From positions 1-64,000 of the forward strand of contig NZ_JABBND010000008.1 in the NCBI RefSeq assembly GCF_012933465.1: 64,000 nt of DNA. Reading direction: 5' to 3'. The translations under genes were made by a program, and so were the position numbers. The notes below the pieces were generated by a model. That model worked only from the letters and a program-made list of their open reading frames with translations, was not told the origin of the DNA and made no database searches. This document shows, piece after piece, positions 1 through 7,112 of this stretch; positions within the stretch are counted from its first letter, which is position 1, and each line of letters begins with the position of its first letter. The stretch is from Actinomycetospora sp. TBRC 11914 (GTDB lineage: Bacteria > Actinomycetota > Actinomycetes > Mycobacteriales > Pseudonocardiaceae).

Positions 1-1
1 G

Positions 2-31
2 CTCGACCTCGGGTTCCCGCGCAACGACTGA
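2..31 (+). CDS. 3' end of a gene entering from the left (partial)
   Basis: One open frame runs from the window edge to a TGA and reads LDLGFPRND. Only nine codons are visible, so no family can be named. Codon ends are GC-rich as in real genes here. It could be a chance frame. Confidence 0.35.
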   Translation, partial: LDLGFPRND

Positions 32-149
32 TCGGCGTCGGCAGGCCCTGAGGGGCACACCTGGCAGGTCGGCGGGTCCTGTTCATGGCTGACGTGCCCG
101 TGATCATGGACCCGGCTCACCAGCGGCCCGATCCGTCGATCCGATAATC

Positions 150-160
150 GACATTATGTC
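150..160. promoter_or_regulatory. palindrome GACATTATGTC, possible operator
   Basis: Perfect 5-bp arms flank one central base in the most AT-rich stretch of the region, about 260 bp upstream of the next likely start. It resembles a MarR or TetR half-site pair. No regulator lies next to it, so its role is a guess. Confidence 0.3.
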
Positions 161-228
161 AGATGGACCGGAGAACCCCTCCCCACTGGTCAGGAGTACG
201 TGAGGCCGGCCGCGCGCGTTCCCTCGCT

Positions 229-279
229 GCCTGGTGTGCCCGTCGCCCACGGCGCGCCAGGACGACGGGCACACCAGGC
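229..279. terminator. 17-bp-arm inverted repeat, hairpin
   Basis: Arms 229-245 and 263-279 pair perfectly over 17 bp around a 17-base loop. No T-run follows, which is usual for terminators in high-GC actinobacteria. It could end the gene entering from the left, or be a dispersed palindromic element. Confidence 0.45.
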
Positions 280-416
280 GGGCGCTGACGCGCGACCGGC
301 TGCCCGGTGTGCTGATGATCGAGGAACCGAGGCGCGCCCGATGTCGATGGCGCGCAACCGAACGGCGGCGCCCGGGCGTGGTCCGCCCGGTTCGCCCGGG
401 TGGTGTACTCCGTCCC

Positions 417-1166
417 GTGGCACGGGACGGGCACGACGACCACGACGACGGTGTCCTGGTCCTGCCCAGCACCGGCCCCGACCCGATCCCCCTCGCCGAC
501 GCCCTCGCCGCGGTGACCGGCTACGCGCTGGCCCGGCGCCCGCTGCGGTTCCGCTCGCCGGGCGTCCCCGACGGGCGCTGGGTGCGGGTCCCGGCCTACG
601 GCTGGTCCCGGTTCGACACCGTCGCGGCGAGCACCGGCCCCGACGGCGACGTCCTGCTCGGCGAGGCGCTGCACGGACGGCTCGACCGTGACGGCTGGCA
701 GGACGTGCACGACGCGCTCGCCCGGGTCGCGCCGCTCGTCGACGACGTCCGGCGTCGGGCCGCCGGCCGTGCCCTGTGGACGCTGCCCGCCGAGGAGTTC
801 TCGGTGCTCGAGGAGCCCGGCACCGTCGGGGCGCTGCTCCGCGAGGTCGCGGCGGTGGCCGGCCGGCACCCGGCCCACGTGCTCGCCGCGCTGCAGCACC
901 GCCACCCGGAGCTGATCCCCCACCTCGCGCGGTCGACCCGGCGTACGCTGCTCCCCCACCTCGAGGAGGGTGACAGCGGCGTCGAGGCGGTCGTGCGGCG
1001 CGAACTGGTCGCCAACGACGCGGCCTTCGCCGTCCTCGAGCGCCGGGTGGCGGACCGTCTGGAGGGCGCCCGACCGACCCGGCTGCGCCTGCACGACATC
1101 CTGCTCTGGCTCGCGACCACCCTGCGATGGCCGCACGCGGTCCGGGCCGGAGCCGACGAGGTGTGA
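417..1166 (+). CDS. conserved-looking hypothetical protein
   Basis: Encodes about 249 residues from a GTG at 417; the frame stays open further upstream but loses coding character. The protein is hydrophilic and rich in Leu, Arg, Asp and Ala, with no membrane segment or signal peptide. The middle and C-terminal parts look helical, with clusters such as TLLPHLEEGD. I do not recognise the family. Third-position GC is near saturation, which supports a real gene. It lies 55 bp upstream of the SMP-30 gene on the same strand and may be co-transcribed with it. Confidence 0.6.
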   Translation: MARDGHDDHDDGVLVLPSTGPDPIPLADALAAVTGYALARRPLRFRSPGVPDGRWVRVPAYGWSRFDTVAASTGPDGDVLLGEALHGRLDRDGWQDVHDALARVAPLVDDVRRRAAGRALWTLPAEEFSVLEEPGTVGALLREVAAVAGRHPAHVLAALQHRHPELIPHLARSTRRTLLPHLEEGDSGVEAVVRRELVANDAAFAVLERRVADRLEGARPTRLRLHDILLWLATTLRWPHAVRAGADEV

Positions 1167-1221
1167 CCCGGCTCACCCGATCGCGGTGTCGATCCGGCAG
1201 GGCCTCCCGCGTGGAGGGGCC

Positions 1222-2079
1222 ATGGACACCCAGCAGCTCTCCCCCACCCGCACCCTGCTCACCGGGCTGGCCATGGTCGAGTCCGCCCGCTGGCACGACG
1301 GCCGGTTGTGGTTCGCCGACTGGGGCGCCGGCGAGGTGATCGCCGTCGACCTCGACGGCACCGCCGAGGTCGTGGCGCCCGGCCCGCACCGCATGGGCTG
1401 GTCGCTCGACTGGCTGCCCGACGGGCGCCTGCTCACCACCGGCGACGCGATCCGCCGCCACGAGGCCGACGGCAGCACGACGACGCTGTGGGACCGGGCC
1501 GCCAACGAGATCGTCACCGACCCGCGCGGGCACCGCTACGTCGACGGGTTCGACTTCGACTTCCTCGGCGGCGGGACCCCGGAGCCGGGCTGGATCGACC
1601 TGCTCGGGCCCGACGGGACCTCCCGCCGGGTGGCCGGCGACGTCCAGTTCCCCAACGGCATGGTCGTCACCCCCGACGGCACGACCCTCGTCGTCGCCGA
1701 GTCGTTCGCCGGGCGCCTGACCGCGTTCGACATCGCCGACGACGGCGGCCTGACGGGTCGCCGGACGTGGGCCGAGGGCCTGGGCCCCGACGGCATTTGC
1801 GTCGACGCCGAGGGCGCGATCTGGGCCCAGACCGCCGACACCTTCGCGCACACGGGCGACGCCGGGGCCCCCGCCGGGGCGTGCGTGCGGGTCCTCGACG
1901 GCGGCGAGGTCACCCACCGCGTGGAGACCGAGCTGCCCTGCTTCTCCTGCGTCCTGGGCGGCCCCGAGGGCCGCCACCTGTTCCTGCTGTGCAACGAGTT
2001 CGAGGGGATCGAGCGGGCGCGGGAGGTCCAGGAGCGGCGCTCGGCCCGCGTGCTCGTCGCCGAGGTGCCCGCGCCCTGA
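1222..2079 (+). CDS. SMP-30/gluconolactonase-family protein
   Basis: A 286-residue protein with the six-bladed beta-propeller pattern of the SMP-30/gluconolactonase/LRE family, which hydrolyses sugar or other lactones using a divalent metal. The expected metal ligands are visible: Glu20 (MVESARWHDG), Asn145 (FPNGMVVTPDG) and Asp190 (GPDGICVD). There is no signal peptide, so it is probably cytoplasmic. The ATG at 1222 follows GTGGAGGGG at 1211-1219. Substrate is unknown; aldonolactones are typical, but some members act on other lactones. Confidence 0.85.
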   Translation: MDTQQLSPTRTLLTGLAMVESARWHDGRLWFADWGAGEVIAVDLDGTAEVVAPGPHRMGWSLDWLPDGRLLTTGDAIRRHEADGSTTTLWDRAANEIVTDPRGHRYVDGFDFDFLGGGTPEPGWIDLLGPDGTSRRVAGDVQFPNGMVVTPDGTTLVVAESFAGRLTAFDIADDGGLTGRRTWAEGLGPDGICVDAEGAIWAQTADTFAHTGDAGAPAGACVRVLDGGEVTHRVETELPCFSCVLGGPEGRHLFLLCNEFEGIERAREVQERRSARVLVAEVPAP

Positions 2080-2086
2080 CCCGGCG

Positions 2087-2881
2087 TCAGAGACCGAGCT
2101 CGTCGCGCCAGACCTCGGTCTTCGTCCGGTAGCCGTCGGCGACGTGCAGGGCCCGGTCGTCGAGGAGCCGCTCGAACGCGGCGGCGGCGGCCGACACCTC
2201 GTGGGGGTCGCAGTGGGTGGAGAGCTCCACCATCTCCCGGCCGCTGGGGAAGCGGAAGTGCTCGAGGTCCGCGCGCAGACCCGGCGCGGCGGCGGTGACC
2301 TTGACGCGGTGGACGACCAGGGGCCCGTGCACCGTCAGCTCCTTGAGGGCGCCGTCGTCGACGGGCTCGTGGCCGCCGCGCAGCGCCCAGGCGCGCTGTG
2401 CGGTGGAGAGCAGCTCACGGGGGTCGAAGGCGCGCGCGACCACGTGGGAGGCCTCGCCGGGGTCGACCTCGCGGCGGACCTCGATGTCCTGCCAGACCTC
2501 CCCGGGGACCACGTCGAGCTCGACCCGCACGCCCCGGGGGGCGGTGCGGTCGGGCGTCGTGCCGGTGCGGCGCGCCGAGACCGCGAGGTCGTAGCGGCCG
2601 CGGGCCCGGCGGCGCAGGCGGATCTCGACGCCGGCCCGGAGCAGGTCCAGTGCCTCGGTGTCGAGCAGGTAGGTCCGGCGCTCGCTCCACGTCGGCGAGG
2701 GGCGGCCGGTCAGCACCTCCGCGGCGCGGTCGGCCGGGGTCCGGAGCAGCGCCTTCAGCTCGACGCTGTCGGCGTGGGCGCCCCCCGTGCAGAGCCGGGC
2801 GAGCGCCTCGGGCGGTCCGAACCTCGGCACGTCCTCTCGACCTCCCGCCGGGCGGCGCGGAATCCCCGGCGACGACGCCAC
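2087..2881 (-). CDS. CYTH-like (triphosphate tunnel) protein
   Basis: A 264-residue protein whose body resembles CYTH/triphosphate-tunnel proteins: VELKALL near residue 41, alternating basic and acidic strands such as GVEIRLRRRARG and RVELDVVPGEVW, and a C-terminal FERLLDDRALHVADGY. The usual N-terminal ExExK is only partly present, because the first Glu is Ser. CYTH enzymes hydrolyse organic or inorganic triphosphates with a metal, but activity here is unproven. It converges on the SMP-30 gene with a 7-bp gap. The start could be internal, since the first 35 residues are poorly structured. Confidence 0.55.
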   Translation of the reverse strand: MASSPGIPRRPAGGREDVPRFGPPEALARLCTGGAHADSVELKALLRTPADRAAEVLTGRPSPTWSERRTYLLDTEALDLLRAGVEIRLRRRARGRYDLAVSARRTGTTPDRTAPRGVRVELDVVPGEVWQDIEVRREVDPGEASHVVARAFDPRELLSTAQRAWALRGGHEPVDDGALKELTVHGPLVVHRVKVTAAAPGLRADLEHFRFPSGREMVELSTHCDPHEVSAAAAAFERLLDDRALHVADGYRTKTEVWRDELGL

Positions 2882-2949
2882 CCGGCCGCGACCCTAGCCG
2901 CCGTCCGGAGGCGGCGGCAGCGTTCGATGCCGAACCTGGGCGGTCGGAC

Positions 2950-2983
2950 GGGGGCACCTCCCCGATTCACGGTAGGTGCCCCC
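2950..2983. terminator. hairpin with 10-bp perfect arms
   Basis: Arms 2950-2959 and 2974-2983 (GGGGGCACCT and its complement) flank a 14-base loop. The element sits between divergent genes, so it is not an ordinary 3' terminator. It may block read-through on one strand or act as an operator. Confidence 0.4.
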
Positions 2984-3013
2984 TCCGTCTCCCCCAGGTC
3001 CTTCGGGTTCCCC

Positions 3014-3030
3014 GTTCCGTCATCCGGAAC
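3014..3030. promoter_or_regulatory. GTTCCG-N5-CGGAAC inverted repeat
   Basis: Six-base arms with a 5-base spacer, about 325 bp upstream of the first PQQ-locus gene and 130 bp upstream of the CYTH-like gene. It is a candidate operator only; nothing in the window identifies the regulator. Confidence 0.3.
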
Positions 3031-3356
3031 GTAGAGGTGGAGATCTGCAGGTCGCGATGATCGACATCTGATCACTCCGCGCTCCCCCTTGCCGACCCAA
3101 GGTCACCTCCCTATGGTCGACTGTGGCTCAGCACACACCGTTGATCGACTGTCGACGCTGTCTCGACGGCCGACCACGTCGTGTCCTGCCGCCCAGTGGT
3201 CACCGAGATCGGACGAACGGTCGACAGGCCCGTGGCGGCAGGTGCAAGTGCGCCTCTCCCCGCGGTCGTGACCGTGGTCCGACGACCGCCCGCTCCCCGG
3301 AGCGACGGGCACCACCGGTGGCCCGCCCGGACGACCGAGAAGAGGAGGGATGGCCG

Positions 3357-3821
3357 ATGACGGCCACCGCAGGTGATCGAGACACCCAGCTCCACGAAGC
3401 TGGGCTCGACGGGCAGAACCGGACGGCACTGGGCCGGCTGCTCGGCACCGGGAACGTCGGACACGCCGAGGAGGGCTCCGACGGCGTCATGCGGGCGACG
3501 GTCCGCATCCCGGAGGACGAACTGATCTTCGACCCGTCGATCCTCGTCTTCCCGCACGGGGGCGAGGTCGAGCTGACGCTCATCAACGACGACAAGAACA
3601 CCCACTGTGCAGTGCTGCCCAACAACGGTGATCCCAAGATCATCTGGTTGGTCAACCACTCCAAGGGCATCGCCCGCCTGAACCTGGGCGGACCGGGGAC
3701 CTACTACTACGGCTCCACCACCGGCAACGACGAGGGCCGCGGGCTGACCGCCGCGCTGGTCTTCGGTGGCGAGGTGCCCGACTCGGCCAAGATCGACCGT
3801 CCCCCGCAGCCGCGCCCGTAA
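3357..3821 (+). CDS. PQQ-associated cupredoxin-like protein (MSMEG_3727-type)
   Basis: A 154-residue protein resembling the actinobacterial family annotated as MSMEG_3727-type PQQ-associated protein, which occurs beside PQQ alcohol dehydrogenases. The second half reads as a beta-sandwich, with INDDKNTHCAVLPNNGD and LNLGGPGTYYYG reminiscent of a cupredoxin copper site (His/Cys). Copper binding is inference. No signal peptide is present. The ATG at 3357 follows AGAGGAGGGA; an overlapping ATG at 3350 is in another frame. It ends 12 bp before the dehydrogenase, so it may be its electron acceptor or partner. Confidence 0.75.
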   Translation: MTATAGDRDTQLHEAGLDGQNRTALGRLLGTGNVGHAEEGSDGVMRATVRIPEDELIFDPSILVFPHGGEVELTLINDDKNTHCAVLPNNGDPKIIWLVNHSKGIARLNLGGPGTYYYGSTTGNDEGRGLTAALVFGGEVPDSAKIDRPPQPRP

Positions 3822-3833
3822 GGAGGAGCACCC

Positions 3834-5522
3834 ATGACCGACTACGTGGACGCCGGCGAGGCCGTCCCCCACAAGACGCTCAGCGCCACCAAGGGCAGCG
3901 CCCCGGCCACCAGCGACGTCAACTACGAGCGCATCCAGAACGCCCGCTCGGAGCCGGAGAACTGGCTCACCTACTACGGCACCTACGACGGCCAGCGGCA
4001 CAGCGCGCTCGACCAGATCAACCGCGAGAACGTCAAGCGCCTCTCGCCCGCGTGGGTCTTCCAGGCCGGCTCGGCGGGTCTGCACTCCGGCGCGTCGACC
4101 TACTCGTTCGAGTCCTCACCGCTCGTCGTCGAGGGCGTCATGTACGTCTCCGGCCCCGAGGGCAAGTTGTGGGCGATCGACGCCACCACCGGTGAGGAGC
4201 TCTGGCGCTACAAGCACGCCTCGCCGTACGACGTCTCGCTGTGCTGCGGCAACGTCAACCGCGGCGTGGCCGTGGGCCACGGCAAGGTGTACCTGTACAC
4301 GCTCAACGCCCACCTCATCGCGCTCGACGCCCAGACCGGTGACCTCGTCTTCGACGTCGTCAACGGCGACGTGCGCGCCGGCGAGAGCGGCACCGTCGCG
4401 CCGCTGATCGTCAAGGACAAGGTCATCGTCGGGAGCTCCGGCGGGGAGTTCGGGCTCCGCGGCCACCTCGACGCCTTCGACGCGCAGACCGGCGAGCGCC
4501 AGTGGCGCTGCTACACGATCCCGAAGCCGGGCGAGCCCGGGTCGGAGACGTGGCCGGACGACGGCGAGGCGTGGCAGCGCGGCGGCGCGAACTGCTGGGT
4601 GACACCGACGTACGACCCGGAGCTCGAGCTGCTGTACCAGGGCACGGGCAACCCGGCGCCGGACTTCGACGGCGGCGTGCGCCCCGGCGACAACCTCTAC
4701 ACCGACTCGACCATCGCGGTCGACGTGAACACCGGCGAGATCCGCTGGCACTACCAGTTCACGCCCCACGACCTGTGGGACTACGACTCGACGATGGAGA
4801 ACGTCCTGTTCGACGCGCCCGACGGGCGCAAGCTGCTCGCGCACGCGGACAAGAACGGGTACTTCTTCGTCCTCGACCGGACCAACGGCGAGCTGGTCCG
4901 GGTCTTCCCGTTCGTCGACCGGATCACCTGGGGCGAGATCACGCCCGACGGCAAGGTGACGCCGAAGGTCTACCCGGACGAGGAAGGCGTCCCCGTCCAC
5001 TTCTGGCCCGGTCCGGCCGGCGGCAAGGAATGGACGCACATGGCGTACAGCCCGCGCACCGGGCTGATCTACGTTCCCGTCCAGGAGGTCGGGGCGACGG
5101 CCACCCGCCGTCGTCGTGAGTTCAAGGAGAGCATCCCCTACTGGGGTGCGGGCGTGGCCGTCGACCTCGACGACCACTACGGGTTCGTGGCCGCCATCGA
5201 CCCGTTGACCGGCGAGGAGAAGTGGCGCTGGCGCAACGAGTACCCGATGTGCTCCTCGACCCTCACCACGGGCGGCGGCCTGGTCTTCCAGGGGACGCCG
5301 ACGGGCGAGTTCGTCGCGCTCGACGAGGAGACCGGCGAGAAGCTGTGGTCGTTCCAGTGCGGCAGCGGGCACCACAGCAGCCCGTCGACGTACAGCGTGG
5401 ACGGCCGCCAGTACGTCGCGGTGCCCACCGGCTGGGGCGGCTGGATCGAGGGCTTCCTCCCCGGTCTGCTCGGCGCCGCCGCGGGTGACGCCCTGTTCGT
5501 GTTCGCGCTGCCGGAAGCCTGA
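3834..5522 (+). CDS. PQQ-dependent methanol/ethanol-type alcohol dehydrogenase
   Basis: A 562-residue quinoprotein propeller protein that oxidises primary alcohols with PQQ. Visible features: the vicinal Cys137-Cys138, Glu205 (GGEFGLRG), Asn273 (GTGNPAP), catalytic Asp316 in PHDLWDYDST, Lys340, and propeller repeats such as ALDAQTGD. Two residues after Asp316 is Asp318, the extra metal ligand of lanthanide enzymes (XoxF/PedH); calcium MxaF has Ala there. No signal peptide is visible, although most relatives are periplasmic. AAGGAGG at 3822-3828 fixes the ATG. There is no cytochrome domain, and pqqA follows. Confidence 0.93.
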   Translation: MTDYVDAGEAVPHKTLSATKGSAPATSDVNYERIQNARSEPENWLTYYGTYDGQRHSALDQINRENVKRLSPAWVFQAGSAGLHSGASTYSFESSPLVVEGVMYVSGPEGKLWAIDATTGEELWRYKHASPYDVSLCCGNVNRGVAVGHGKVYLYTLNAHLIALDAQTGDLVFDVVNGDVRAGESGTVAPLIVKDKVIVGSSGGEFGLRGHLDAFDAQTGERQWRCYTIPKPGEPGSETWPDDGEAWQRGGANCWVTPTYDPELELLYQGTGNPAPDFDGGVRPGDNLYTDSTIAVDVNTGEIRWHYQFTPHDLWDYDSTMENVLFDAPDGRKLLAHADKNGYFFVLDRTNGELVRVFPFVDRITWGEITPDGKVTPKVYPDEEGVPVHFWPGPAGGKEWTHMAYSPRTGLIYVPVQEVGATATRRRREFKESIPYWGAGVAVDLDDHYGFVAAIDPLTGEEKWRWRNEYPMCSSTLTTGGGLVFQGTPTGEFVALDEETGEKLWSFQCGSGHHSSPSTYSVDGRQYVAVPTGWGGWIEGFLPGLLGAAAGDALFVFALPEA

Positions 5523-5576
5523 CGGCGGCCGGACGCACGATCCGCATCACCGTCGTTCACGAGGAGGTGAAAGTCC

Positions 5577-5666
5577 GTGGAGCTCCACGTGTGGGAGGCC
5601 CCCGAGTTCGAGGAGATCGGGGTCGCTCCTGAGGTGACGATGTACGTCGCACAGATGGACGACTGA
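5577..5666 (+). CDS. pqqA: PqqA, peptide precursor of PQQ
   Basis: A 29-residue peptide from GTG at 5577 with a strong GAGGAGGTGA site at 5561-5570. It has the PqqA pattern: N-terminal Trp, PEFEEI, then PEVTMY, giving the Glu19-x3-Tyr23 pair that PqqE cross-links to build PQQ. It follows the PQQ dehydrogenase by 54 bp and precedes a hairpin, so it is probably co-transcribed. No pqqB, C, D or E gene is in the window, so maturation enzymes must lie elsewhere. It is short enough to be missed by gene callers. Confidence 0.9.
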   Translation: MELHVWEAPEFEEIGVAPEVTMYVAQMDD

Positions 5667-5680
5667 TCGAGAACGCGCGG

Positions 5681-5709
5681 AGGGGCGCCGGACTGGTTCC
5701 GGCGCCCCT
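5681..5709 (+). terminator. strong hairpin after pqqA
   Basis: Perfect 11-bp arms (5681-5691 and 5699-5709) with a 7-base loop start 14 bases after the pqqA stop. It probably ends the dehydrogenase-pqqA transcript, or lowers expression of the rubredoxin pair. The pairing is seen directly; termination is inferred. Confidence 0.75.
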
Positions 5710-5770
5710 TCGCGGTGTTCGGCACCGATACCGTGCACCGTGCCCCTGACCGAGGATCTCCGGAGGCGAC

Positions 5771-5986
5771 ATGACCGTCGAGCAGACCGAGGCCAGACCG
5801 CAGGCCACGCGTTGGCTCTGCGAGATGTGCGGATTCATCTACGATCCTGAGGAGGGTGATCCCGACAGCGGTATCCCGCCCGGGACGCCTTTCGAGGACA
5901 TCCCCGACGACTGGATGTGCCCGATCTGCGGAGCCGAGAAGTCGGACTTCCGTGCGCTGGAGCCGGGAGAGTTCCCGGAGATGTGA
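5771..5986 (+). CDS. rubredoxin
   Basis: A 71-residue rubredoxin: a one-iron electron carrier with CEMCG and [11 protein letters not shown] supplying the four Cys ligands, and the typical [28 protein letters not shown] core. The ATG follows CGGAGGCGAC. It ends 13 bp before the R2-like diiron gene, so the natural inference is that it feeds electrons to that enzyme, as rubredoxins do for alkane and other diiron oxygenases. A link to the upstream PQQ dehydrogenase is possible but untested. Confidence 0.95.
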   Translation: MTVEQTEARPQATRWLCEMCGFIYDPEEGDPDSGIPPGTPFEDIPDDWMCPICGAEKSDFRALEPGEFPEM

Positions 5987-5999
5987 GGGATCTGTACAG

Positions 6000-6764
6000 A
6001 TGATCACCGGGTACGGCCACTTCGCACAGCTCGCCGAATCACTGCAGTGGGACGAGACCGCGATCGACCTCTCGACGGACGTCGAGGCCTGGGCGAAGCT
6101 CGAGGACGAGGAGAACGAGCAGATCCTCGGGCTCCTCGCCGGCTTCGTCGTCGGGGAGACGTCCGTGGCGACGCACCTCAAGAACTTCCAGACCGCCGCG
6201 AGCACCGACGATGCGATGGCGAAGGTGTTCGAGGCCCAGGCCCGCGACGAGGCCCGCCACGCCCGGTTCTTCGACCGCGTCGTCCGCGAGGTCGTGGAGG
6301 TCCCGGGCGAGAACCTCACCGAGCGCATGGACGCGCTGCGCGACCGGGTGAGCCCCGACCTCGTCGAGCTGTTCGAGGAGCGGCTCCCGGCCATGGCGGA
6401 GCGGGTCGCGCAGGACGCGCAGAACCTCACCGCGGCGGTCGGGCTGTACCACATGATCCTCGAGGGGGTCGTGCTGACCGCGGGCCAGCACGCGCTGCTC
6501 GAGACGCTCGAGGGCTGCTCGATCAACATGCCGGGGATGCGCAAGGGGATGGAGCTCGTCCTGCGCGACGAGCGCTGGCACATCGGCTTCGGGTCCCGGG
6601 TCATCCAGAGCGCCGATGTCGTCGACGACGAGATGGAGGAGCTGCTGACGCAGGGCACCAAGGCGGCGTCCGCCTGGGGCGACCTCATCTCCGCGAAGTC
6701 CGTCGACAAGGTCGACCAGCTGCACCGCCGGCGCCTCAAGTCCGTCGGCATCAAGTTCTGGTAG
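6000..6764 (+). CDS. R2-like diiron ferritin-superfamily protein
   Basis: A 254-residue helical protein with the carboxylate metal site of ribonucleotide-reductase R2 and ferritin-like oxidases. Candidate ligands are Glu53, Glu84 and His87 (DEARH), Glu155 (LEGVV), Glu191 and His194 (DERWH). The Glu53-Glu84 gap of 31 equals that in class I R2. The residue where R2 carries its radical Tyr is Phe91, as in class Ic R2. It is shorter than R2 (about 320-375 residues), and no large RNR subunit is nearby, so an oxidase or hydroxylase paired with rubredoxin is more likely. Upstream in-frame codons overlap the rubredoxin gene and are not favoured. Confidence 0.8.
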   Translation: MITGYGHFAQLAESLQWDETAIDLSTDVEAWAKLEDEENEQILGLLAGFVVGETSVATHLKNFQTAASTDDAMAKVFEAQARDEARHARFFDRVVREVVEVPGENLTERMDALRDRVSPDLVELFEERLPAMAERVAQDAQNLTAAVGLYHMILEGVVLTAGQHALLETLEGCSINMPGMRKGMELVLRDERWHIGFGSRVIQSADVVDDEMEELLTQGTKAASAWGDLISAKSVDKVDQLHRRRLKSVGIKFW

Positions 6765-6809
6765 CCCGCCTCCCGCGCGTCCCCCGGGCCAGGTGCTCGT
6801 TGGACGGGC

Positions 6810-7091
6810 ATGGTGCTGGGCTGCGAGGTGGCGGGGGCCGCGGAGACGGCGGAGCTGCACGACCCCGTCGCGACCGCCGGGATCGTCCGGGTGTTCACGA
6901 GCCGGGTCCGCCGGGCCTGCGAGGACGGGTCGCTGCACGCGCACCGTGACCACGCGGGCCCGGCGATCCCGCTGGTGTGCGCGCTCGCGTGGCGCGCGGG
7001 GCACGACGCGGCCCGGCAGCGGGTGCTGTGCCCGCTGTGCATGGTGCTCGCCCGGGTCGCCCCCGGGGTGGGCCCGCGCCCCCGCGCCTGA
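6810..7091 (+). CDS. small hypothetical protein with C-terminal Cys-Pro-Leu-Cys
   Basis: A 93-residue frame with strong GC at third positions, 45 bp after the R2-like gene. It has two His (HAHRDH) in the middle and CPLCMVLARV near the C-terminus, which could bind a metal, but no known domain is evident. Ribosome-site evidence is weak. It converges on the next minus-strand gene. I do not recognise it. Confidence 0.5.
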   Translation: MVLGCEVAGAAETAELHDPVATAGIVRVFTSRVRRACEDGSLHAHRDHAGPAIPLVCALAWRAGHDAARQRVLCPLCMVLARVAPGVGPRPRA

Positions 7092-7112
7092 CCCGCCCCG
7101 GGAGAGCGGTCG

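Larger units (their letters stand above)
32..416. other. 385-bp intergenic region with palindromes
   Basis: I see no convincing gene here; the open frames are low-quality shadows. It holds an 11-bp palindrome GACAT-T-ATGTC (150-160), overlapping an ATAAT-CGAC-ATTAT inverted repeat (144-157) in an unusually AT-rich patch. It also holds a strong hairpin at 229-279. The AT-rich patch could be a promoter or operator for the next gene. Confidence 0.5.
2882..3356. other. 475-bp intergenic region upstream of the PQQ locus
   Basis: No gene is supported here. It holds a 10-bp-arm hairpin (2950-2983) and a GTTCCG-N5-CGGAAC inverted repeat (3014-3030). TCGACTGT occurs twice in the 3117-3165 stretch before the quinoprotein genes. 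Such a long leader suggests a regulated promoter for the PQQ locus, though I cannot place a clear -35/-10. Confidence 0.5.

Noticed and set aside
2087-3075. Overlapping minus-strand frame 2755-3075 as an upstream extension of the CYTH-like gene
   Set aside because: It is in another frame, crosses a strong hairpin and has no recognisable content.
6000-6764. Ribonucleotide reductase beta subunit
   Set aside because: Too short, radical Tyr replaced by Phe91, and no large subunit nearby; an R2-like oxidase is more cautious.
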